A DNA stretch of 20,573 bases from the NCBI GenBank assembly GCA_036939355.1, contig JALLAP010000331.1, forward strand, positions 1 to 20,573, read 5' to 3'. The stretch comes from Thalassiosira profunda (Eukaryota > Bacillariophyta > Thalassiosirophyceae > Thalassiosirales > Thalassiosiraceae). This document shows, piece by piece, positions 9,501 through 16,834 of the stretch. The position numbers were made by a program, and so were the translations under genes. The notes beneath the pieces were generated by a model, which made no database searches, was not told the DNA's origin, and saw only the letters and a list, made by a program, of their open reading frames with translations. The stretch's first letter is position 1; the number at the start of each line of letters is the position of its first letter.

Positions 9501-12500
9501 GCAGAAGCTTTTGTTTGCAGATCAAGCCACGAATGGTCGCCTGGAGCGTCGTGGCTGCGTTCTTCTTCCTCTCTTCCTCAAGCGATCTCGCTTGCTCTTT
9601 CCTTCGCGAGTACTCCACTTGGCACTTCCACGAACGGACAATTGCTTGGATCGATATAGCGGCGCTGTTTGCCCTCAGACGCTGCCGAGCTTCACTCGCC
9701 TCTTGCTCCTTCCGACGCAGCACCATCCTAGACCTCCAGGAACGAATGACTGACTGAAGTGTGGTGGCCGCCATATTCTCACGGCGTCTGAGAAGATCAG
9801 CGGCATAAGAAGACTGCCTGTGATCCACTGCAATCGTTTTGGAGCTAAAATTGCGGTAGCACCTCTGAATCTTGGCAGCGCTCGCTTGGGCGTCTGAGAG
9901 TCTCGTCACGCATGCCCAAGACCGAGCGATAGCCTGGATCTTTGCTGCTGCAAGCACTTGTCTGTTGAGCAACCGTCGACACATCGAACTCCGGACAATT
10001 GCTTGCAACTTGATCGCTGCTGCTGTCCTCTGCAAGAGCCGGCTTTGGCGCTCGCCTTCCTTCATCGCCAGAACCTTCTTCCTACAAGTCCAAGACCGAA
10101 CAACGGCTTGAAGAGTGACAACGGCTGTGTGTTCGTGTTGCTGGCGAAGTTCGATGGCGTATGACAGTTTCGCCTCGTTGGTATCCACGAGGAGACGGTA
10201 CGTGCGATAGCACCTCTGAACCCTCACAGCATGCATCGCGAGATTAGCCAGGCCTCGACGGCAGATCCAAGATCGAACCACAGCTTGAATCAAGGTTGCA
10301 CCATTGTTAGCCAGGATTGCGGCCGCAGCCGCTTGCTCCGCCTTTCTCTGTGGCAGATCGTCTTGGCACTTCCATGACCTAACCGCTGCCTGAATTATCG
10401 TGGCGGACGCTTCCTCTCGCAACCTATGGAGTCCTCTCGTGTAGACAGTCCTTTCTGTCGCGACAGTTTGGCCTTCTCTCGATCTGAACAGACGGTAGCA
10501 TCTCTGAATAGTTGCAGCGTGACTATGGGCAGGAATCAAGCCCCTGCGACATTGGAAAGCCCGCAGGACCGACTGGATCTTCACGGCTGATTCGTCACGC
10601 AACGCCTCTTTTCGACCACGACGAGCTCTAAACATTGTCTGCAAGCGGATGACAGCCCGCCCTGCACGAGCGCGGTGCAGTCTCTGCAACATCTCTTGCC
10701 GTCGTCTCAACTCCCGTGCGTGCTCCATCAAACGAGTTAGGTCTCGTTGACACCTCCACGAACGGGCCACGGCTTGGATGGAAATTGCAGCGGAAGCTTC
10801 CTTTCTGGCTTGGATCGCATGAGCTTGCGCCTTCCTTCGAGAAAGTTCCCTCTGGCTTTGCCATGATCTGACAGCTGTCTGAATCTTGAGCACCGCATTC
10901 GTTTCCTCGATCAACTTCTCTTCAACATGCTGCCTCATCCGGAGACACTGCTTCTTGGCAAGATACATGCGGCCGATGCTTTGAATGGCAAGCAATCCTG
11001 ATGGAGAATACGAGCTTGCTTCGAACGAAGCCTTGTGGCTTCTGTAGAATCGTTGTATCTTCACAGCAAGAGCAACAATAGTCTGCATATCACGTCGGCA
11101 TTTCCACGCTCTGAACCGAGCTTGAATTCTCGTTGCAGCAACGGCTCTCAGTTGCTTGATTGCACGAGCCTGCTCCTTTCGCCGCGCTTGTACCCTCGCG
11201 CGCATCCCACGAGCTCTTGCCTGGACAGACAAAACCCCTCTCCGCAACAGAAGATATCGCTGGCGCTCGTAATGAGCGAAGAGGTGGCTCTGGATCGTCA
11301 TCATCGCTCGAGAAGATGTATCTCCCGGCTGGAGTTGGCTGATGCTCGAAGGAGAGGGAAGTCTGTCAGAATCATTCTTCGTGTACACTGACCACGCGCA
11401 CTGTATAATAAGCGCCTTCGACGACAGTGTGTGGAGTTGGCTTCTGGCCAGCATTCCTCTGACAAGGGACTGGATCATGATTGATGCCGAGCGCATTGCC
11501 TCCATCTGCCTGCAATGCGACCTCACAACCATTCCGCGAACCCCGGCTTGAAATGAGGTCAGCCCCGGCAGGACATAAAGCCGATATCTGCACTGTGCGC
11601 CGCGTGCTTTGGCTTGTAAGCGAGTGAAACCGGTGCGAGCCTGCGCGTACCGTTCTATCTGCGATGAGGTCTGAGACTCCGTTCTCAACCCCGTCCGGGC
11701 CAGCACACCGCGGACTCTCGCTTGCAGAATAATAAATCCAGCGCGTGATCTCGCATACCTCCCCAACGTTTGAGAGGACGCAGGTTCGACATTTGCCCCG
11801 CTTCTGACTTGCGCTCCACGAACTCTCGATTGCAGCAGAATGAATCCATTGCGCGATCTTGCATACTTCATGACCTGGCTCGAAACCTCAGCATTGGCAA
11901 CCATTCGTTTTCTCGCAAGAACACCCCGGACTCTCGCCTGCAGCAGAATGAATCCATCGCGTATCATCGAGTAGCGCGCGATTTGCTCGTCGACGTTCTG
12001 TCCTTGCAGCACATGGTAATAGTCCAGCAATGTTGCTAGTTCCAACGAGTCGATGCTGTCCTGGACACTGCTAATGGAGAGGGCGTCTTGGACCTTCCAA
12101 ACAGCCTCTGCCACTTCCTCCGGCACGGCATGGGTGCTACCATCGTCCACTACTTCGTCCCCCTCCTGAGAGTACGCGCTCAGGTCGCCACCCACTTCTG
12201 CCCCAAGCTCCATGGATGAGTTCGTCTTCTCAAGCTCTTCTGCAGCTTCCACCAACCCGTCCAACATGTCAGCTGCCAACATCTCATCTAGGCTCTCTTC
12301 AGATTCATCTGCGACCAAGGCATTGCCCTCGCCGTCTGACTCGCTGCCTCCCTTTGCACTCGAGCCACTCTTCCAACCAATGCTCGATTCCTCCTCGCTC
12401 ACCAACAGCGTCTCGTCTTCGCTTATGAAACTACTGGCAACTGTTCCTTCGTGCTCTCGAGGGATGTCTTCGTCTGACTGTGCATCAGGCCACGTGGCGT

Positions 12501-14775
12501 ACCGATTACGAGGAGCATCCTCGGCACTGTCAGAGCTCTTGTCCACATCATGAGCTGGATCGGCGTACGAGGGCCTTGCCAATTGCGGCGACAACGATGC
12601 CGCACGTGCCAACAGCCTCTTCACGCTCTCTGTGTCGTCATTTGATGGCGAATGGAATGGTTTGGAGCTCTGCAACTGTTTTCTTCGCAGTTGTGCCATG
12701 GCATCTTCTCGCAGAACTCTCTTTGCAGTCTCAAAAGGGTCACCTTTCGACACCGGCAACGTCTGGTTGCGCCTAGAGCCCTTTCCCAACGATTGCTTCT
12801 GCTTCTGCCTCGCCTTCTTCGAAGAGAAGGATTTGGGCAACGTGCGTGGCGTTTTTGGCTTTTGCGGTTTCACTGCAGGCGTTGGCGCTGGTCGTGCCGA
12901 AACATTTGCGACATCGTTATGTTGGAGGACTGTTTGCCCAGGATGCTCCACACGACACAGCTCTGCCACTTCATTGGCACTGTTCTCCGCATCATTTTCG
13001 CCGTCATACCTCCAATCGGTTGCTATTGGACTCGGTCTCAAGTCATCTTTCTGGCCCTTTTGACTGGCCAACATTCTCCGCGATGGCGACGGGGGCAGCC
13101 AATGGCCGAACAAATCCTTTTTCAATCCTGCCTTTTCGATGGGATCGCTCGCGTTCCCATCCAGGCCTTCGTCACCGACGGAGCTCAAATGAACCGACGC
13201 AGGACTCGGCCTCGCCTCAGCTGATCTCGGGCCCTTTCCGCCCTTGCCCCTGCCGCCAGTCGACATCCTCCGCGACGGTGACGGCGGAAGCCAGTAGCTG
13301 AAGAGGTCCTTCTCCTCCCCCGTCAGACCGTGCTCCCCCAACGCCGCATACTCGTCTGCATGTTGCAGATCGGCAGGGGATGGTCTGGGCCTGTCATCGC
13401 CAACGCCGTTGCTTCCAGGACTTGCCACCGCTCCACGCGACGGCGAGGGGGGAAGCCAATAACTGAACAGCGCACTCCCCGACGGCGACGGCGACGGGGT
13501 CGACTGGTACATGGCCGAAAAGTCCCGCACCTCGGCGTCCAGCCTGTCCTCCACGTTCTGAAACTCCGACAGCAGGTCCGGGCTGATGGGCGTGTCGGCG
13601 CCAAAGCGCACCCGTTGGCCGGGGCTCTTGGAGGGAGTCCGATGCGCGAATTGCGTTTCTCTCAATGGTTGCGGGGTCGGAGCCAGAGGTTCCCGAGGCC
13701 GGGGCCGGTGGCGCATCAGCACGGCCGCCGCCTGCGCCAGCTGCCGCGTTTCGGTCGAATGCTCTGGTCCATCTAAGAAGGCATGGCCCGCCTCGCGCGT
13801 GTATTGATACTTCCGATCGATGGCGAATTCGTCCATGAATTGATTGTGCTTGTCGTCCAAAGAGTCGTCCGACGCCTCATCGTTCCGGTGCACCGGCTCA
13901 TCCCACCCCGGTCTCGTCGCTTCCGGTGTGGGCTGCGGTTGCCGCCGCGGCTGTGGCGAGTCCCCAAACAAACTGCCCGGCGCTGAAGCATCCGGCTGCC
14001 CCCTCTGATTCCTCCTCGCCGTACGCCCACCATTCTTCTTGTTCGGCGTCCGCTTCCTGCCAAATCTCCGGGCTTTGATTGCCGAGGACGGTGCAGGCGC
14101 CGATAACATTGGGCTCCGGCCAGTGGGGCGCTGCGGCATCGGCGACGGCGTCGGCGGCGGTCGAAACTGCGGCCCGTTCCCCCGGTACCTCCGCGGGGAC
14201 TTGGGTTTCTCCCGGAACCGCGCCGCGTGCCTCGGCGAGGGCGCGGGCGCCCGCCGCGGGGACGGTGCCGTGACAGAAACGCCAATAATGGACGGAGTGG
14301 CGCCCAATAAATCCAATTCGAGATACTTGTGCGGCCGCTCCTCGTCGCTGCTGCTGTCGCTGTCCTTCCGCTTGTGTCCCCGGGCGCGGATGGAGCGGTG
14401 GACGCTCACGGGCCGATGGCTCCGCCGGTTTTGCCGTTGCACCAGTTCGTTGCCAGAGTCATCGCCCGACGACGTCGACTCGCCTCCCCTCCCGCTGGCG
14501 TCGCTCTCCAGCAACTCCCGGACGTGCCGCCATCCGTAGCCGCTGTCGAACGTAGCGTTGAGCGGGTCGTGGAGGCGGCTTTCTATTTGGTCATTGACGC
14601 CGTCCCCGCGGTGCACGTGAGGGGGTTGCAGTTGCAACGGCGGGGCCGGCATGGCCCCTCGACTGTCCGAGTTTGCCACCGCCGCGGGCGGGCGCGGGGG
14701 GCTGACGAGGAGGGATTCGGAGGACGAGGAGTCCCCGTCATTTCGCCCGCGGCTGGCCTCGCCGTCGCTGCTCAT
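6535..14775 (-). CDS. giant IQ-repeat (calmodulin-binding) scaffold protein, 2,746 aa, single exon
   Basis: This is an uninterrupted 8.2-kb ORF. Residues 1 to about 930 are low-complexity, rich in Ser, Pro and Arg, with SP sites and three LF(S/G)(Y/H)WLPPSPSR motifs (Trp 440, 495, 559). An acidic stretch follows (about 760-900). Residues about 940-2680 are a near-continuous array of about 56 IQ-like motifs, counted by eye (typical core IQAxxRSWxCRR). IQ motifs bind calmodulin, centrin or myosin light chains and usually form a stiff helix. No kinesin, myosin, calponin-homology or kinase domain is evident, so it is not a myosin. It resembles ASPM only in its repeats. The start is fixed by GCCGCC directly before the ATG (14773-14775) and an in-frame TAG two codons further up. 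A 7-codon uORF ends on the start codon. The tail is short and non-repetitive. It is likely cytoskeletal or centrosomal, but that is inference from the family. Confidence 0.9.
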   Translation of the reverse strand: MSSDGEASRGRNDGDSSSSESLLVSPPRPPAAVANSDSRGAMPAPPLQLQPPHVHRGDGVNDQIESRLHDPLNATFDSGYGWRHVRELLESDASGRGGESTSSGDDSGNELVQRQNRRSHRPVSVHRSIRARGHKRKDSDSSSDEERPHKYLELDLLGATPSIIGVSVTAPSPRRAPAPSPRHAARFREKPKSPRRYRGNGPQFRPPPTPSPMPQRPTGRSPMLSAPAPSSAIKARRFGRKRTPNKKNGGRTARRNQRGQPDASAPGSLFGDSPQPRRQPQPTPEATRPGWDEPVHRNDEASDDSLDDKHNQFMDEFAIDRKYQYTREAGHAFLDGPEHSTETRQLAQAAAVLMRHRPRPREPLAPTPQPLRETQFAHRTPSKSPGQRVRFGADTPISPDLLSEFQNVEDRLDAEVRDFSAMYQSTPSPSPSGSALFSYWLPPSPSRGAVASPGSNGVGDDRPRPSPADLQHADEYAALGEHGLTGEEKDLFSYWLPPSPSRRMSTGGRGKGGKGPRSAEARPSPASVHLSSVGDEGLDGNASDPIEKAGLKKDLFGHWLPPSPSRRMLASQKGQKDDLRPSPIATDWRYDGENDAENSANEVAELCRVEHPGQTVLQHNDVANVSARPAPTPAVKPQKPKTPRTLPKSFSSKKARQKQKQSLGKGSRRNQTLPVSKGDPFETAKRVLREDAMAQLRRKQLQSSKPFHSPSNDDTESVKRLLARAASLSPQLARPSYADPAHDVDKSSDSAEDAPRNRYATWPDAQSDEDIPREHEGTVASSFISEDETLLVSEEESSIGWKSGSSAKGGSESDGEGNALVADESEESLDEMLAADMLDGLVEAAEELEKTNSSMELGAEVGGDLSAYSQEGDEVVDDGSTHAVPEEVAEAVWKVQDALSISSVQDSIDSLELATLLDYYHVLQGQNVDEQIARYSMIRDGFILLQARVRGVLARKRMVANAEVSSQVMKYARSRNGFILLQSRVRGAQVRSGANVEPASSQTLGRYARSRAGFIILQARVRGVLARTGLRTESQTSSQIERYAQARTGFTRLQAKARGAQCRYRLYVLPGLTSFQAGVRGMVVRSHCRQMEAMRSASIMIQSLVRGMLARSQLHTLSSKALIIQCAWSVYTKNDSDRLPSPSSISQLQPGDTSSRAMMTIQSHLFAHYERQRYLLLRRGVLSVQARARGMRARVQARRKEQARAIKQLRAVAATRIQARFRAWKCRRDMQTIVALAVKIQRFYRSHKASFEASSYSPSGLLAIQSIGRMYLAKKQCLRMRQHVEEKLIEETNAVLKIQTAVRSWQSQRELSRRKAQAHAIQARKEASAAISIQAVARSWRCQRDLTRLMEHARELRRRQEMLQRLHRARAGRAVIRLQTMFRARRGRKEALRDESAVKIQSVLRAFQCRRGLIPAHSHAATIQRCYRLFRSREGQTVATERTVYTRGLHRLREEASATIIQAAVRSWKCQDDLPQRKAEQAAAAAILANNGATLIQAVVRSWICRRGLANLAMHAVRVQRCYRTYRLLVDTNEAKLSYAIELRQQHEHTAVVTLQAVVRSWTCRKKVLAMKEGERQSRLLQRTAAAIKLQAIVRSSMCRRLLNRQVLAAAKIQAIARSWACVTRLSDAQASAAKIQRCYRNFSSKTIAVDHRQSSYAADLLRRRENMAATTLQSVIRSWRSRMVLRRKEQEASEARQRLRANSAAISIQAIVRSWKCQVEYSRRKEQARSLEEERKKNAATTLQATIRGLICKQKLLRSSSNAIKIQRCYQIFLSASAVREQRQSYAVELRKQREEVAATAIQAAVRSYLCQRELSEACIAQARLIAATSIQAIARSRHCQHELKTRREEARLAWATLTTAAATKIQSCVRTWPCKRELAQRKEAHAATVIQSMARSLACKQELARRREQADQAQLRIATAAAVTLQAVARTWIYQKEKQRMQQARLIKCERESTAATSIQAAIRSRRCQRDLSHKLQEAREVEHRRKTLEGSLLIQSVVRMYIARKVYLGMNKCSVVIQRHWRKHRRSASSHRSLSRANYERSLRGILALQSIWRRTSADNLAREQEKKACLLQARWRGLSVRQQLRHCSSKAKVIQHAWFRYNARVMPQRRLVKHNAQDQINRSVLAIQAAYRARYARRAAAAEKIQVYYFFHLVDYKLRRKVQLSSQRKRQILSDQLRLARAATTIQAMARSRRCRREVLERRRQAHEMAQAVELAAATTIQAAVRAWVCQRKLVKLTPHASMIQRCYRRFRSQVDTHAMKISHTNDLLQRREHSAAVFIQAAVRSWACQRRALERKNEVRMTQLLRRSAAAIKVQAMIRTRMCQRKLLQLKLQANETHSKQVLAATKIQAIARANAWKKKLSHAQFMAATVQRCYRTSSSKANAMDARQSYSANLRKIRENEAAATLQRAVRSFYARRSLLEKEQAAGEARRAKANDAAAVIQASARMRKCQMEYARRMEQAHEEEMMRNAATLIQAVTRSWTSTRELTSRREYARQAQDLKESTAAVSIQAVARSWRCRLDRARLERVREAEHQRAAVLLVQATLRGFMFRERWRAANESAAVIQRAWRRCVVSLRMKLMHVTECLSRPQSAPDITVPLSKARALLPRNPRSMDRIREITPQLPRQHECGIFVQEVLNAVAVEMQRAARGYLVRKNLRLHRAARCIQHAWRAHQDTGRKGPNNRLPLRFSTSEENDVLILTHIYRRAWASLYSGDLTACVSRYANQFHVAEGDDRIESRW
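7297..8225 (-). repeat. copy B of a ~300-residue internal block duplication
   Basis: This block covers IQ motifs about 42-51 in my count and matches, motif by motif including linkers, the block at 9518-10420. Shared landmarks include IQRCYR followed by SAA or VVT IQ units, KIQAIAR, RQSYS or RQSSYA, KEQ-A-EAR, and KCQMEYARR versus KCQVEYSRR. Confidence 0.8.
9518..10420 (-). repeat. copy A of a ~300-residue internal block duplication
   Basis: This block covers IQ motifs about 18-27 and is homologous in order and in linker sequence to 7297-8225. Similarity resumes beyond it: motifs about 34-36 (8690-8900) resemble about 52-54 (7040-7290). This fits an even longer ancestral duplication from which motifs about 28-33 were lost in copy B. 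Confidence 0.8.
11610..11980 (-). repeat. four-unit IQ array with an exact 36-residue (108-nt) period
   Basis: The first four IQ units of the scaffold (RYARSRxGFIxLQARVRG type) have their core Gln exactly 36 codons apart: 11938-11940, 11830-11832, then two more steps of 108 nt. The rest of the array is less regular. Confidence 0.85.
13090..13480 (-). repeat. three copies of an LF(S/G)(Y/H)WLPPSPSR motif
   Basis: The Trp codons are at 13456-13458, 13291-13293 and 13099-13101, giving spacings of 55 and 64 residues. Each copy is followed, after a variable linker, by an RPSP element. The 9-residue core WLPPSPSR plus the preceding LF is invariant inside an otherwise disordered region, so it looks like a short linear docking or phosphorylation motif. 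Confidence 0.85.
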
Positions 14776-14795
14776 GGCGGCCTAGGAATCGCCAT
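14772..14795 (-). promoter_or_regulatory. 7-codon uORF whose stop overlaps the scaffold start codon (ATGA)
   Basis: ATG at 14795-14793 opens a frame of seven codons (MAIPRPP) ending in TGA at 14774-14772. This shares bases with the main ATG at 14775-14773. It matters only if the transcript begins upstream of 14795, which the sequence cannot show. Such an arrangement would allow termination-reinitiation or repress translation. Confidence 0.5.
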
Positions 14796-15166
14796 GTTAG
14801 TTGCAACGGGCGCGGCGCGCATCAGAAATCAGAAAAGACTGTGGTGTTCAAGCGCGCCCGTAGGTACCTACAGGTACCAAGTATCTACGTGGCCGGGCCC
14901 CACTCCCCCGCGCCTTCACCCTCACCCGCCCGAGCAACGTCGGAGGCTGTCCGTGGTTGGAGCGGCCGACCCCACGCTGGCATTCGCTTGTCCTCCGATG
15001 TGTGTGTGTCGTGGTTCGGTCCGCCTTTTCATCAATTTAAGCCTTGCCATAAGAGTTGTCGTCGTCGCCTAAACACCGCGCGTCTGAGCTCGTTGTTCGC
15101 GGCCGCGGGAAGAGGGCACGAGAGTTGGAAACGCATCTACCCCCAGCAGCAGCACAGCTCGCAACA
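14776..15166. promoter_or_regulatory. head-to-head intergenic region, likely bidirectional promoter
   Basis: These 391 nt lie between the giant scaffold gene (-) and the LRR gene (+). They hold the uORF, GTTGCAAC at 14800-14807, a 12-bp palindrome GTAGGTACCTAC at 14860-14871 with a second GGTACC exactly 10 bp on (14873-14878), a short GT run near 15001-15008, and an AT-rich patch (ATCAATTTAAG) near 15031-15041 that could be a core promoter for the + gene. No gene is seen. Confidence 0.6.
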
Positions 15167-16345
15167 ATGGACGCGGACGCATTACGGGCAGCCGCGGCAG
15201 CTAGAAAATCGGGGACTTGGTGCCAGAGGCATCAATGCATAGAATGCGAAATATGCAGTCAGGCATTCCGAGCAACGTTGCAGCGAATCGATGGCAATGA
15301 TCCTGCTCTGACGTCTATTTCTTGCGGGAGGGATATTTACCCCCCGACAGGTGACGACTGGAGGGAACTGGGGGCTGCTATTGGCAGAAACGCCAACTTG
15401 ACCAGCTTCTCCATGCATCCATACGGCGAGGAGGGCTCCGAACAATTCGGGGACCACTGGAAGCACTGGTTGGACTTCCTGAGAGGCGTTGCCCTCAACC
15501 AATCCATAAAGGAGGTGGTCATCGATGAATTTCACTTCTTCGTTGGCCAAGAGGGGTTTGACATCTTGGCATCACTGTACGGCAGAAGCCGGGTTGAGAG
15601 GCTGCGGATCAACAATTATGAGGGAAGCACCCATGCCCTGGCATTGAACATTGCGCACTTTCATTCTTTGGAGTCATTCGCACTCAAAAGTTACGACTCT
15701 CCGCACGAAATCATCCGAGCTCTGGCTGGCCACCCTGAGTTGAGAGAACTTGAGTTGGACGAGATGCAACTTTACGGCGACGAGCCCGAGGATGCTATGA
15801 TCGCAGTTCAACGTCACGGTCAGTGCAATGAATTGTCGACCCTACTCCGGATTCCCGAGTCCAATCTTGTTCGATTGAAGCTTCACATTCCAATTAACGA
15901 TGGGAAAGCACTTGCCTTGGCACAAGGTTTGAAAAGAAACAGGGCATTGCGCGACCTTTACATCAGCAATACTTTCTTGACAGCAACTGGATGGTGCGCC
16001 TTCTTCCAGCTCTTGTGCAACAAGGAAGGACTCCTGCGTGATGCCAGTTCGAACCACACTCTCCGGGAAGTTCATTGCAACGGAGTGCCTCAAAACATCC
16101 TGGACCTCTTGCAGATCAACAGAGAGAACAGCCCACGGGTTGCGGCCCGCCTCAAAATTGTCAAGCACTGCTTCAGTGACGTCTTTGCTGTTCCTTTTGA
16201 GGGGATGGATTTGGCAGCCATGCCTCAGGCTTTGGCGTTTGTCGCCGTGAATAACGGAGAGCGCGAAGAACAAGTCAGTTGGCGTTTGTTTGACTTCCTT
16301 AGAAGCATGGCGGCCATGTTTGGCACCATCAAACAGAGCGCCTAG
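15167..16345 (+). CDS. LRR (RNI-like) protein with Cys/His-rich N-terminus, stramenopile-type
   Basis: This is a 392-residue soluble protein. The ATG at 15167 has an ideal context (ACAATGG); the frame is open further upstream but has no earlier ATG. Residues about 18-29 hold CxxHxCxxCxxC, a possible zinc-binding cluster. Residues about 80-310 contain irregular leucine-rich repeats of the ribonuclease-inhibitor type, such as LRELELDEM and LRDLYISNT. The C-terminus (NREN, then a hydrophobic segment, MDLAAMPQAL, and WRLFDFLRSM) resembles the tail I recall from many diatom and other stramenopile LRR proteins. No signal peptide or membrane segment is seen. LRR proteins act in protein binding; no partner is evident. 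Transcription diverges from the scaffold gene, and AATAAA lies 71 nt after the TAG. Confidence 0.85.
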   Translation: MDADALRAAAAARKSGTWCQRHQCIECEICSQAFRATLQRIDGNDPALTSISCGRDIYPPTGDDWRELGAAIGRNANLTSFSMHPYGEEGSEQFGDHWKHWLDFLRGVALNQSIKEVVIDEFHFFVGQEGFDILASLYGRSRVERLRINNYEGSTHALALNIAHFHSLESFALKSYDSPHEIIRALAGHPELRELELDEMQLYGDEPEDAMIAVQRHGQCNELSTLLRIPESNLVRLKLHIPINDGKALALAQGLKRNRALRDLYISNTFLTATGWCAFFQLLCNKEGLLRDASSNHTLREVHCNGVPQNILDLLQINRENSPRVAARLKIVKHCFSDVFAVPFEGMDLAAMPQALAFVAVNNGEREEQVSWRLFDFLRSMAAMFGTIKQSA

Positions 16346-16834
16346 CGTGGTTTGTCACGCACACCTTGGATTTTGCAACTCAGATAGAACCCAATACGCA
16401 GCGGATGCTGGCTTCAATAAAGCGGAGATACTTTACAATCGATCCTCTTATTCATTAATCAAGTCGGTCAGCAGGATCGAGCGTTGTAGATTCTCTAGCC
16501 AAAAATGTGGAACAAAAAATGTGTGTCATCTCTTCCTCTTGAAAGTACACTCGGATAATAAAACAAAGGTCGAAGGGATGATGCTGACGGATGCGCTCCC
16601 AGAAAACTGACGTCGTCGGAGGCCCCATTGCCCCCCCCCCAAAATGTCTGCGCAGGTCTGGGGGGCGAGATTGCGATGTGCGAATTCGTCCTCGAGCGAC
16701 CACGCATCTTCCTCAGGCGTGAAAAAAAAAACGAGGGAGATACCCGATCGCCGCAAGGGGGGCCGGGCCTGCTTTTGCTCCAAGCGAGCCCAACGCGTTG
16801 GGCCCCGGCGCTTCGCGCATCGGAGGCATGCGCC
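16346..16834. other. tail-to-tail spacer between the LRR and LGDNP genes
   Basis: These 489 nt hold the 3' ends of two convergent genes. For the + gene, AATAAA occurs at 16416-16421 and 16557-16562. C10 at 16631-16640 and A10 at 16722-16731 are homopolymers where sequencing errors are likely. I see no convincing ORF and no TTTATT signal for the minus gene. Confidence 0.6.
16416..16421 (+). terminator. poly(A) signal AATAAA for the LRR gene
   Basis: A canonical AATAAA lies 71 nt after the stop at 16343-16345. A second one at 16557-16562 could serve as an alternative. Confidence 0.6.

Larger units (their letters stand above)
6739..11985 (-). repeat. IQ-motif array within the giant scaffold gene
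   Basis: About 56 IQ-like units were counted by hand, spaced mostly 20-45 residues apart. Two classes are clear: IQAxxRSWxCRR and the more aromatic IQRCYR. The IQRCYR class occurs six times (near 10500, 10210, 9860, 9468, 8020 and 7640) and is usually followed by a linker with SYA or a similar triplet and RRE. This higher-order order implies growth by multi-motif duplication. The DNA copies have diverged, so this is an old expansion. Confidence 0.9.

Noticed and set aside
6535..14775. Myosin heavy chain or ASPM orthologue
   Set aside because: No motor P-loop, calponin-homology domain or ASH domain is visible. Only the IQ repeats are shared.
15056..15166. Earlier start for the LRR protein
   Set aside because: The open frame extends upstream, but its only start-like codon is TTG. 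The ATG at 15167 has an ideal context.
16713..16834. Extension of the LGDNP protein past 16835 in the uncorrected frame
   Set aside because: It arises only if the 72-nt duplication at 16932-17076 is read literally. The collapsed frame ends at 16835.
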